Source: JOPF133 sp052144935
GTDB lineage: Bacteria; Acidobacteriota; Terriglobia; Bryobacterales; Bryobacteraceae
DNA: 31,501 nucleotides
Direction of reading: 5' to 3'
NCBI GenBank assembly: GCA_052144935.1
Contig: JBKQPR010000346.1
Span: 1-31,501, forward strand
A program made the translations under genes and the position numbers. Every line of letters starts with the position of its first letter. The first letter of the stretch is position 1. The notes under the pieces were generated by a model. The model saw nothing but the letters and a program-made list of their open reading frames with translations, had not been told where the DNA came from and did not search any database. Positions 7,194 to 14,303 of the stretch are shown here, in pieces.

Positions 7194-8543
7194 ATGGACA
7201 GCGACCGTATCGAGCACGACACCATGGGCGAGATGCGGGTTCCCGCGTCCGCCCTGTACGGCGCTGGGACCGCCCGCGCCATCGCCAACTTTCCTATTAG
7301 CGGGCGGCGCTTCCCGCGCCAGTTCCTCCGCGCGCTGGGCCTCATCAAGAGCGCCGCAGCCAAAGTCAATGGCGCCCAGGGCCATCTGCCAGCCGGCCTC
7401 GCAGCCGCCATCGAGGCCGCCGCCGAGCAGGTAGTCGAGGGCCGGCACGATGACGAGTTCCCCGTCGATATCTTCCAGACCGGCAGCGGCACGTCTACCA
7501 ACATGAACGCCAACGAGGTGATCGGCCGGCTGGCTGGAGCGCATCCCAACGACGCCGTCAACCGCGGCCAGTCCTCGAACGACGTAATTCCGTCCGCCAT
7601 CCACATCTCCGCCGCCGAAGCCGTCACCACGCGCCTGCTGCCCGCCATGGTCCGCCTGGCGGAATCTCTGGCCCGCAAAGCGGAGGAGTTCCAAGACATC
7701 CTCAAGATCGGCCGCACCCACCTGCAGGACGCCGTGCCCATGCGGCTGGGCCAGGAATTCGGCGGCTATGCGCGCCAGGTGGAATGCTCCCGCCAGCGTG
7801 TGGAAGCTGCGCTGGCCGGCCTCTACGAGTTGCCGCTCGGCGGGACCGCCGTGGGTACCGGCCTTAACGCGCCGCCCGGTTTCGCCGCCGCGGCCATCGC
7901 CGAAATCGCGCGCCGCACCGGCATCCCCTTTCGCGAAGCCTCCAACCATTTCGAAGCGCAAGCCGCCCGCGACGCCGTGTGCTTCCTGAGCGGCGCTCTA
8001 CGCTCGTACGCCGTGGCCCTCACCAAGATCGCCAACGATCTCCGCTGGCTCGCCTCCGGCCCGCGGTGCGGCCTGGGCGAGCTCCGCTTGCCCGAAGTGC
8101 AGCCGGGTTCCAGCATTATGCCCGGCAAGGTCAATCCCGTGATCGCCGAAAGCCTGCTGATGGTCTGCGCGCAGGTCGTCGGCTACGACGCCGCCATCGC
8201 CTGGTGCGCGGCGGCCGGTAATTTCGAGCTCAACGCGATGATGCCCGTCATGGCGTTCGACCTGCTGGACGCCATCGAGCTGCTGGCCGCCGGCAGCCGC
8301 AATTTCGCCGAAAAGCTGGTGGATGGCATTCAGGCCGACCGCGCCCGCGCCGAAGGCTTCGTCGAGCAATCGCTGGCCATGGGCACGGCCCTGGCGCCGG
8401 AGATCGGCTACGAAAAGGCCGCCGCCCTGGTCAAACAGGCCTATGCGGAAGGCCGCACCATCCGCGAAGTGGCGCGCGAAAAAAGCGGCCTGCCCGAGGA
8501 CCGCCTGAATGCCCTGCTCGATCCCCAATCGCAAGTGGGTTAA
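7194..8543 (+). CDS. fumC: Fumarate hydratase class II
   Basis: The 449-residue product belongs to the fumarase/aspartase superfamily and should interconvert fumarate and malate in the TCA cycle as a soluble tetramer. The start RIEHDTMGEMRVPASALYG is the conserved FumC N-terminus, which supports the ATG at 7194 over in-frame codons upstream. The segments TGSGTSTNMNANEV (about residues 97-110), RTHLQDAVPM (about 174-183) and GSSIMPGKVNPV (about 304-315) are the three signature regions, the last being the mobile catalytic loop with its Ser and Lys. Length is normal for the class. It appears to be a single-gene unit, followed by a repeat-bearing gap and the M20 peptidase gene. Confidence 0.95.
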   Translation: MDSDRIEHDTMGEMRVPASALYGAGTARAIANFPISGRRFPRQFLRALGLIKSAAAKVNGAQGHLPAGLAAAIEAAAEQVVEGRHDDEFPVDIFQTGSGTSTNMNANEVIGRLAGAHPNDAVNRGQSSNDVIPSAIHISAAEAVTTRLLPAMVRLAESLARKAEEFQDILKIGRTHLQDAVPMRLGQEFGGYARQVECSRQRVEAALAGLYELPLGGTAVGTGLNAPPGFAAAAIAEIARRTGIPFREASNHFEAQAARDAVCFLSGALRSYAVALTKIANDLRWLASGPRCGLGELRLPEVQPGSSIMPGKVNPVIAESLLMVCAQVVGYDAAIAWCAAAGNFELNAMMPVMAFDLLDAIELLAAGSRNFAEKLVDGIQADRARAEGFVEQSLAMGTALAPEIGYEKAAALVKQAYAEGRTIREVAREKSGLPEDRLNALLDPQSQVG

Positions 8544-8608
8544 CATGACATGACTGTGGCTGCGACCATGAGAAGCTGTAAACGAATCGCTCAGATCGCC
8601 GGGTTGAC

Positions 8609-8634
8609 AGACTGGGTGCCCTATGGGCCCGTCT
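8609..8634. repeat. Palindromic repeat core copy between fumC and the peptidase gene
   Basis: AGAC and GTCT ends enclose GGGTGCCCTATGGGCCC, an imperfect palindrome. The core matches the centre of the 32-base repeats at 5910 and 8715, with different arms. Confidence 0.65.
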
Positions 8635-8663
8635 GGCCTACCCTGCTACCGAAGGACTTGCAG

Positions 8664-8746
8664 GGCATGTGGGGCATGCGCTTTCGCCTGCCAACCGGCT
8701 TGCAGCGCATATGGGGCAGGCGGGGTGCCCTCTGGGCCCGCCTGCC
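8664..8746. repeat. Two tandem copies of the palindromic repeat, one shortened
   Basis: The second unit (8715-8746) has perfect arms GGCAGGCGGG and CCCGCCTGCC around the core TGCCCTCTGGG and is nearly identical to the copy at 5910-5941. The first (about 8670-8697) retains GTGGGGCATGCG and CGCCTGCCAACCGG but lacks the central core, so it looks like a deletion derivative. Both are followed by CCAACCG, showing that the repeated unit extends a few bases past the hairpin. Confidence 0.75.
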
Positions 8747-8797
8747 AACCGATTCTCCGCAGCTTCTCAGGGAGCGGGCAGTACCACCGGAGTCCTC

Positions 8798-10153
8798 ATG
8801 ACCTACTACGAACAGCACCAATCCGATTTCCTGGAAGGGTTGAAAGCCTTCCTCCGCATCCCCAGTATCAGCACGCTTTCCGAGCACAAGCTCGACATCA
8901 TCCGCGCCGCCGAGTTCGCGCGGGACGCACTGGCCGCCGCCGGCATGACCAAGGCGGAGCTGATCGAAGGCGCCGGCAACCCCCTGGTTTACGCCGAATG
9001 GCTGGGCGCGCCCGGCAAACCCACCATCCTTTTCTACGGCCACTACGACGTGCAACCGCCCGACCCGCTGGACGAGTGGCGCTCGCCGCCCTTCGAACCC
9101 CAGGTGCGCGGGAACGATATCTTCGCGCGCGGAGCCTGCGACGACAAGGGCCAGGTCTACATCCAGATCAAGGCCGTGGAGGGCTTGCTGAAGACCACCG
9201 GCAAGCTGCCGGTGAACGTGAAATTCCTGCTGGAGGGCGAAGAGGAGACCGGCGGCGAGCATATCGAAGAGTACGTGAAGTCGCGCCCGCCGCGCCTGGC
9301 GGCTGATGCCGCGGTGGTTTGCGACACCGAAATGTTCGCGCCCGAGCTGCCCACCATCTGTGTCGGCCTGCGCGGCATCGTTTACTGCGACCTGTCCGTG
9401 GAGGGCGCCAATCACGACCTCCACTCGGGCGTCTACGGAGGCGCCGCTCCCAATCCCATCCAGGCGATCGCCGAGATCCTGTGCGCGCTGAAAGACCGCG
9501 ACGGCCACATCCTGATTCCGGGATTCTACGACCGCGTGACGCCGCCCAGCGCCAAGGAGAGGGAAGCCTGGGCGCGCCTGCCCTTCGACGTGAAGGAGTA
9601 CACCGAAAAGGAGATGGGCGCGCGCGAGCTGGTGGGCGAGCCGGAGATTCCGCTCTTCGAACGCACCTGGGCGCGGCCCACGCTGGAGGTGCACGGCATC
9701 CGCGGCGGCTTCACCGGCGAAGGCGCCAAGACCGTGATCCCCGCCCGCGCCACCGCCAAAATCAGCGCGCGCCTGGTGGCCGATCAGCGCACCGATGAGG
9801 CCGCCGGCCAGCTTCGCGCCGCTATCCGGGCGGCCTGTCCCAAGGGCGTCACCGCGGAGCTGAAGGTGCTGCATTCCGGCGCACCCTCGCTCACCAACCC
9901 CGATAACCCGTTCATTCATGCCGCGGCCGAGGCCATGAAGCAGGTCTTTGGGAAGGACACCGTCTACATCCGCTCCGGCGGATCGATTCCGATTGTCGGC
10001 GTATTCGACCGTTACCTCGGCATTCCCAGCGTGATGATGGGCTTCGGCCTGCCCGACGACAACCTGCACGCGCCCAATGAAAAGTTCCACCTGCCGAATT
10101 TCTACCGTGGCATCCAGGCGATGGCGAAGTATCTGGAGATCCTCGGGCAGTGA
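8798..10153 (+). CDS. M20 family metallopeptidase (dipeptidase)
   Basis: The 451-residue product matches the M20 dipeptidases of the carnosinase/CNDP-like group, dinuclear zinc enzymes that cleave dipeptides or N-acyl amino acids. The metal ligand regions are in order: FYGHYDVQP (His82, Asp84), RGACDDKGQ (Asp115), LLEGEEETGG (catalytic and ligand Glu pair about 149-150), CDTEM (ligand Asp) and, in the lid, HDLHSGVYGG. The late segment LHAPNEKFHL carries the final His ligand region. No signal peptide is visible. The ATG at 8798 has a GGAG Shine-Dalgarno about 6 bases upstream and fits the family start; longer in-frame extensions run into the repeats. The substrate cannot be told from sequence. 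Confidence 0.9.
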   Translation: MTYYEQHQSDFLEGLKAFLRIPSISTLSEHKLDIIRAAEFARDALAAAGMTKAELIEGAGNPLVYAEWLGAPGKPTILFYGHYDVQPPDPLDEWRSPPFEPQVRGNDIFARGACDDKGQVYIQIKAVEGLLKTTGKLPVNVKFLLEGEEETGGEHIEEYVKSRPPRLAADAAVVCDTEMFAPELPTICVGLRGIVYCDLSVEGANHDLHSGVYGGAAPNPIQAIAEILCALKDRDGHILIPGFYDRVTPPSAKEREAWARLPFDVKEYTEKEMGARELVGEPEIPLFERTWARPTLEVHGIRGGFTGEGAKTVIPARATAKISARLVADQRTDEAAGQLRAAIRAACPKGVTAELKVLHSGAPSLTNPDNPFIHAAAEAMKQVFGKDTVYIRSGGSIPIVGVFDRYLGIPSVMMGFGLPDDNLHAPNEKFHLPNFYRGIQAMAKYLEILGQ

Positions 10154-10233
10154 AGCGTTTCCGGCAGGACTCCGCGGCCTCGATCCGATCAACTGGAGGC
10201 TTTGGGGCTATCACGTCTCTCGGTCAGGGCGCG

Positions 10234-11955
10234 TTAGAGGTCAGCCCAAGCGTCCGTCGCGAAGCTGAGCAGCGATCTCTCCCTTTCCTCAATCGCCTGC
10301 TTGTTCCACTTGTTCTTGCGACACACGTCGCCAAGCAGCAGCAGGCCGGTTTCGCGATACTGCTTCCTCTTAAATGGGAACTCGCGATTGCCTACCTTTG
10401 AGTTCATGCCTGGGGGAAGCAAAACCAAGTTGCCCAGGCGGTTTACGTGCGCCTCTCTTTGGCCGCGACCACGCCCAAGTGCCCCTTGCCACGCCCCACC
10501 CGGCGTTGGATTCTGCGGATGCACGTGCTCGATGGACTGAGCGGGGCTGGCTTCCCAAATGCGGGCCCATTGCTCGTTTTCAAACGCCTGGTTTGCGAGT
10601 TTCGCCAGGTGTTCCTCGTAACGGAGCATGAAGTACCGAAGTTCCTCTTCCCAGCCGGTATAGCAGTCGGTCTTCTGAAGATTCTTCACAGCTTCCTCAA
10701 TGGCGTACTCGCCCGCACCGAGACTCCGCAGTTCCTTCATGACGTGCTTATAATCCGCAGAAGTGCCCGCCATTCCGTGAATCTCTTGCGAAAGGCGCAC
10801 GTATTCCCCAACCCTTGTCCGCGCGTCCCTACGAGCAATGCCAAAGATCCGAAATGTAACCCGCTCCCACGCGTCGGAAAGTCGTTCCTTCTCCTTGGAG
10901 TTGAACGGTGTAAGTTCGATCGAGACGGCCAGCAGTCGCGCGTGTGCGATCTTTGTCACTGCGGCGCGTCGGCCGTCCGCTTCTAGCCTGTCAACTGCCT
11001 TGGCGACATCCAGCAGCCAGTTTGTCAGTTCAATGGTCTTTCGCACCTTGCCACCACAGCGTTTACTGATCACCTCCAACGCCTGCTCGTCGCCGAGCAC
11101 CTTGCTCGTGATTTCGGGGTTGGTCAACGTCGCGGCGAACCGCAGGGTCTCGGAGCCGAGACCCTGCCGAAGGCCAATTATGGAATAGATGTCGCCCCAT
11201 AGTCGGTGTAGTTCGTGGATGACTTCTCCCTTAGTCTTTGCGTTGGGCGCGTACTCGAATGCAATAGCCATTAGCGTGCTCTTGGCCCGATCCAGCCAGG
11301 CAACCTCCAGTCCGCGGCTGTTCAGGACCTCAAAAACGGTGTACACCGCTGACTCGTCGTTGATCTCGTGGAAGATGAAAGTTAGCCGGTTCTTGAGCAT
11401 CATCGCCAAGTCCAACAAGGAGGCCTTCCAGCTTGAAACGAACCGCTCGCACTCCGCGATCGCATTCGCTAGGTCCCGATCCGCGAGAAACTTTGCACCA
11501 CCCGGATCCGGCACATCGCCATTTCGCAAATAGTTGGCGAAATATGTGCTCTTGTCGTGATTCGTTTGGAGAAGGAGCAATGTCCCAGCGTCGTTCTTTA
11601 CCAGCAGACTCGCGATCTCTTTGCGAAGTATCACCTCCGTTTTATCGGTTTCGCCCAGAGATTTCTCAATGGCCTTGCACAGAAGAATAAGAGTAGTGAG
11701 GCGTTGTTGGCCATCGACAATGTCCAGGCGCGTGTACTCATCGGTGTGGATTGTCTCGCGTTCGCGCTGCAGCCCGACGACAGTCGCCATGAAGTGCGTG
11801 GAGCCTGCCGGCTTGCTCTTTAGCTTCGAGATGTCATCAAAAAGGTCCTCTCGATGCTTGCTCTTCCAACTGTATGCACGTTGGTACTCCGGGATTCTGA
11901 AAAGCCGCTTCGATACCAGCTCAGCAAACGTTAGGTACTTCGGTTGGATGTCCAC
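10234..11955 (-). CDS. DUF262/DUF1524 protein, GmrSD-like probable defence nuclease
   Basis: The 573-residue product starts with a GTG. The N-terminal DUF262 (GmrS/ParB-like) part shows FRIPEYQRAYSW (about 19-30) and IVDGQQRLTTLILL (about 79-92); the DGQQR box is the proposed nucleotide-binding or NTPase site. The C-terminal DUF1524 (GmrD/HNH-type) part shows IEHVHPQNP (about 475-483) and VNRLGNLVLL (about 504-513) with a following Asn, the usual nuclease motif set. Fused proteins of this kind act as type IV restriction systems against modified phage DNA in studied cases; the target here is unknown. The gene is single, clearly lower in GC than its neighbours and lies opposite to fumC and the peptidase, all of which suggest horizontal gain. 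GAAGGA about 10 bases before the GTG is a fair Shine-Dalgarno. Confidence 0.85.
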   Translation of the reverse strand: MDIQPKYLTFAELVSKRLFRIPEYQRAYSWKSKHREDLFDDISKLKSKPAGSTHFMATVVGLQRERETIHTDEYTRLDIVDGQQRLTTLILLCKAIEKSLGETDKTEVILRKEIASLLVKNDAGTLLLLQTNHDKSTYFANYLRNGDVPDPGGAKFLADRDLANAIAECERFVSSWKASLLDLAMMLKNRLTFIFHEINDESAVYTVFEVLNSRGLEVAWLDRAKSTLMAIAFEYAPNAKTKGEVIHELHRLWGDIYSIIGLRQGLGSETLRFAATLTNPEITSKVLGDEQALEVISKRCGGKVRKTIELTNWLLDVAKAVDRLEADGRRAAVTKIAHARLLAVSIELTPFNSKEKERLSDAWERVTFRIFGIARRDARTRVGEYVRLSQEIHGMAGTSADYKHVMKELRSLGAGEYAIEEAVKNLQKTDCYTGWEEELRYFMLRYEEHLAKLANQAFENEQWARIWEASPAQSIEHVHPQNPTPGGAWQGALGRGRGQREAHVNRLGNLVLLPPGMNSKVGNREFPFKRKQYRETGLLLLGDVCRKNKWNKQAIEERERSLLSFATDAWADL

Positions 11956-12207
11956 GTGTCGATGTCCTTCGTCCAGTGCATATTATAGCTGCGGGCACTG
12001 TTGCGGACGAGCGGGACTGTCCGCGGTGACCCCCTTGACAGGGCAATCCTGAGCTGGGGCCCGAGGTCTCGAGGCGGCCAAGCCCCCCGAGAGGCGCTCT
12101 GAACGACCACTCCAGATAAGTCCCCGTCGCGGAAATGGCGTGATTGTTCGCTGAAGTCTCCTGCAACGCCGTTGTGGTCACCGGCGCCCTGGTCATCCAT
12201 GCGGCTT
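11956..12207. other. Gap between defence gene and DUF167 gene, possible mobile-element scar
   Basis: No gene is supported. The stretch holds the defence-gene promoter, an inverted pair CTGTC...GACAG around 12016-12041 that includes TGACCCCCTTGACA, and a GC-rich palindromic stretch at 12050-12095. It may be the remnant of an element end, but I found no matching end on the other side of the defence gene. Confidence 0.3.
11983..11988 (-). promoter_or_regulatory. Consensus -10 box of the DUF262/DUF1524 gene
   Basis: On the minus strand this reads TATAAT, a perfect -10 hexamer, 27 bases before the GTG start at 11955. No good -35 hexamer is seen 16-18 bases further upstream. Unlike several neighbours, this gene would have a short leader with a Shine-Dalgarno, in keeping with foreign origin. 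Confidence 0.5.
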
Positions 12208-12471
12208 CTATTTTCCCCCCTCCGGCAGCCTCAACTCCTCCTCCGCAACGCCCTCGATCTCCACCACTTTCATCCTGCTGGTGGCCCCTTGCACGATGCG
12301 CACCCGCGACCGGGGCACGCCAGCCAGCTCGGCGAAGAAGCGGACGCATTCCTCGTTGGCTTTGCCGTCCACCGGCGGCGCCGCCAGGTCCAGCTTCCAC
12401 GCATCGCCCAGGCGCCCGGTGAGCGAGGTGCGCCGGGCGCGCGGATGCACCTTCACCGTGAGACGCGCCAT
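12208..12471 (-). CDS. DUF167 (YggU-like) small conserved protein
   Basis: The 87-residue product reads VKVHPRARRTSLTGR...WKLDLAAPPVDGKANEECVRFFAELAGVPRSRVRIVQG, the full DUF167/YggU pattern (V-x-P-x-x-x, then the A-P-P-x-x-G-x-A-N box, then the V-x-I-x-x-G strand). The family is widespread and small (about 90-100 residues); its biochemical role is unclear. The ATG at 12471 lies inside the Wzt-like gene, whose stop is at 12453-12455, so the two overlap by 19 bases and are probably translated from one mRNA. The frame is open far upstream through the ABC gene, but that part is shadow. Confidence in the family is high. Confidence 0.88.
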   Translation of the reverse strand: MARLTVKVHPRARRTSLTGRLGDAWKLDLAAPPVDGKANEECVRFFAELAGVPRSRVRIVQGATSRMKVVEIEGVAEEELRLPEGGK

Positions 12472-13646
12472 TCCACCTGGGCCCTCAAATTGGCCACCCC
12501 GGCCGCCACTCGCGGCGCCACCACGTCGAACGCGATGGCGTCGTCCAGCCAGTCGAGGCTGGTGCCATCGGAGTTCTGCGTGGCCACCGTCAGAGTGTAT
12601 GGCTGCGGCGTGAGCCAGCACTCGATGCGGAAATCCACCTCCAGCTCGTCGCCCGCCTCGAAATCGCCCAGTTCGGTCTGTTCCAGGCGCGTGTTGGTGC
12701 CATAAACGTCCATCCCGATGCGCGTGCGGATGAGAATCCCCACCATGGGATCGGACTTGGCCTGCTGGAAGCGCGAGCGCACCCGCACCGTCACCGGCTC
12801 CCCGCTGGCCACCGAGGCCACTTCTTCGCCGCGCGCATTGAGAATCTGCACGCTGAGGATCTCGCTGGCGCCGTCGCCGTGCCGGAAGCTGGAGGACAGC
12901 CGCTCCTGTTTGCGATTCCCCGGCGCCTGCGCCAGCACCAGCCCGATGTACCGGTTGATCACGTCCTTGGGCGCTCCCTGGGCTTCGATGCGGCCATGCA
13001 GCAGCAGGATGGCGCGGTCGGAGAGCTGCTTCACCAGGCCGAGATCGTGGGATACGAACAGCACCGTGATTTTCCGCTCGCGCAGCTCCTGGAACTTGCG
13101 CACGCAGCGGTTGGCGAAGACCGCGTCGCCCACCGCCAGGGCCTCGTCGACGATCAGAATCTCGGGGTCCACGTGGATCGCCGTGGAGAAGGCCAGCCGC
13201 ACGTACATGCCGCTGGAGTATTCTTTTACGGGCCGCTCCATGAACTCGCCGATTTCCGCGAAGGCTTCGATGGACGGCATGGCGCGCGCGATTTCCGCGC
13301 GGCTCAGGCCCATGATTTCGCCGTTGAGGTAGACGTTCTCGCGTCCGCTGAACTCGGGGTTGAAGCCCGCGCCGAGTTCCAGCAGCGCGGCGATGCGTCC
13401 CCGTGTCACCACCCGGCCGGTGGTCGGCTGCAGGATCCCGCTGACGATTTGCAGCAACGTGCTCTTGCCGCAGCCGTTGGGGCCGACCAGGCCGAGCGTC
13501 TCGCCCTTCTCCACCGACAGGTTGATATCGCGCAGCGCCCAGAAATCGGAGTGCCGCGGGCGCCCGCCGGGAAGCATCTCCCGCAGACGGTCGGACGGGC
13601 GGCGGTACAGCCGGTAGAGTTTGGAGACGTTCTGGACCAGGACCAA
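12453..13646 (-). CDS. Wzt-like ABC transporter ATP-binding protein with C-terminal substrate-binding domain
   Basis: The 397-residue product has a complete ABC ATPase: Walker A GPNGCGKST (55-63), the segment LLELGAGFNPEFSGRENVYLNG typical of polysaccharide exporters of the Wzt/TagH type, a signature-like YSSGMYVRL (143-151), Walker B ILIVDEAL (163-170) and the H-loop VSHD (His200). Residues from about 250 on form a beta-rich extension as in Wzt, which recognises the O-antigen end group before export. It should power export of an O-antigen or similar glycan across the inner membrane. The partner permease Wzm is not in the window. The start is a TTG at 13646: no ATG or GTG is available between it and an in-frame TAA upstream, and TAGAAT lies 5 bases before it. 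DUF167 overlaps its end. Confidence 0.88.
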   Translation of the reverse strand: MVLVQNVSKLYRLYRRPSDRLREMLPGGRPRHSDFWALRDINLSVEKGETLGLVGPNGCGKSTLLQIVSGILQPTTGRVVTRGRIAALLELGAGFNPEFSGRENVYLNGEIMGLSRAEIARAMPSIEAFAEIGEFMERPVKEYSSGMYVRLAFSTAIHVDPEILIVDEALAVGDAVFANRCVRKFQELRERKITVLFVSHDLGLVKQLSDRAILLLHGRIEAQGAPKDVINRYIGLVLAQAPGNRKQERLSSSFRHGDGASEILSVQILNARGEEVASVASGEPVTVRVRSRFQQAKSDPMVGILIRTRIGMDVYGTNTRLEQTELGDFEAGDELEVDFRIECWLTPQPYTLTVATQNSDGTSLDWLDDAIAFDVVAPRVAAGVANLRAQVEWRVSR

Positions 13647-13651
13647 ATTCG

Positions 13652-13657
13652 ATTCTA
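13652..13657 (-). promoter_or_regulatory. -10-like box directly before the Wzt-like start
   Basis: On the minus strand TAGAAT ends 5 bases before the TTG start at 13646. There is no Shine-Dalgarno and no convincing -35 hexamer in the GC-rich upstream sequence. This layout agrees with a leaderless mRNA. Confidence 0.4.
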
Positions 13658-13807
13658 CAGCCGCGCGGGGATCGGCCGGGCCGGGTTAATGTCCGCACGA
13701 GATCGCCGTTAGGCGCCGCAGCCGCAGTCCTTAGGTTATTGAGTACTGGCCATTCCACTATCCTCGCTGTGACCTGCGACCGCAGGCTTTTACTGCGCAG
13801 CGCCATT

Positions 13808-13837
13808 TTGCGGATCCTCCTTCCGCGGCAGTATACT
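13808..13837 (+). promoter_or_regulatory. Promoter of hicBA, leaderless layout
   Basis: TTGCGG (13808-13813) and TATACT (13832-13837) are spaced by 18 bases. The hicB ATG starts 6 bases after the -10 box, so the transcript should begin at or next to the start codon. HicB-type antitoxins commonly bind their own promoter, so autoregulation is likely, but no clear operator palindrome is visible. Confidence 0.55.
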
Positions 13838-13843
13838 TTGGGT

Positions 13844-14047
13844 ATGACTTTCAGAGTCGTATTGGAGCTTGATGACGAGACCGGCGATTACTCTGTCGTG
13901 TGCCCCGAGCTTCCTGGCTGCGCCTCCGCCGGTGAAACCGAGGAGGAAGCCAGGGCGAACATGCGAGAGGCTATAGAGCTCTATCTGGCGCCAGTTCCGC
14001 TCGACTTGCCTGACAATGCGAAACTCTTCGAGGTGACGGTTGGGTGA
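13844..14047 (+). CDS. hicB: HicB-like antitoxin
   Basis: The 67-residue protein has the HicB/UPF0150 pattern: LELDDETGDYSVVCPELPGCASAGETEEEARANMREAIELYL, that is, a degenerate RNase H-like half fold with the Y-x-x-x-x-P-x-L-P-G-C box. There is no C-terminal DNA-binding domain, so it belongs to the short HicB form. It should bind and block the toxin encoded next. The ATG at 13844 follows a clear -10 box; longer in-frame starts lack family sequence. The last 8 bases overlap the toxin frame. Confidence 0.87.
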   Translation: MTFRVVLELDDETGDYSVVCPELPGCASAGETEEEARANMREAIELYLAPVPLDLPDNAKLFEVTVG

Positions 14048-14267
14048 GCACGGGACTCCGCGGCTCACGTCAGACCAAGCGATCGGAATTCTCAGCCGCC
14101 ACGGCTTTCTGCGGGTTGGCGCTTCCGGGAGCCACCAGAAGTGGCGGCATCCGCTGACCGGCAAACAGGTGATCGTTGCCCACCATCGGGGCCGCATTCT
14201 TCCGCTCGGAACGATGAAGGCGATCATAGAAGGCAGCGGCATCGCACCTTCGGAATGGTCGAAATGA
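14040..14267 (+). CDS. hicA: HicA-like mRNA interferase toxin
   Basis: The 75-residue product shows the HicA (YcfA-like) double-stranded-RNA-binding fold: AIGILSRHGFLRVGASGSHQKWRHP, with catalytic His32 in GSH, then VIVAHHRGRILPLGTMKAIIEGSGI. HicA toxins cut mRNA and are neutralised by HicB. The start is a TTG at 14040 that lies inside the end of hicB; no ATG or GTG in this frame is better placed. The overlap and the antitoxin-first order allow coupled translation. The module seems intact, sitting between a divergent Wzt-like gene and ribBA. Confidence 0.85.
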   Translation: MGEHGTPRLTSDQAIGILSRHGFLRVGASGSHQKWRHPLTGKQVIVAHHRGRILPLGTMKAIIEGSGIAPSEWSK

Positions 14268-14292
14268 CGAGGCTCGTTGCGCTACCCGCGGC

Positions 14293-14298
14293 TACAAT
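14293..14298 (+). promoter_or_regulatory. -10-like box directly before ribBA
   Basis: TACAAT lies 5 bases before the ATG of ribBA and 26 bases after the hicA stop. No Shine-Dalgarno and no FMN riboswitch fit in this 36-base gap. A leaderless ribBA transcript separate from hicBA is the simplest reading; no strong -35 is seen. Confidence 0.42.
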
Positions 14299-14303
14299 GA
14301 ATC

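Noticed and set aside
8621..10192. A 523-codon minus-strand frame opposite the M20 peptidase
   Set aside because: It is the antisense shadow of a strongly recognisable peptidase.
12472..13806. Upstream extension of the DUF167 frame to 532 codons
   Set aside because: The extension lies in another frame of the Wzt-like gene and has no domain; only the last 87 codons match a family.
14268..14303. FMN riboswitch before ribBA
   Set aside because: Only 36 bases separate hicA and ribBA, too short for an RFN element.
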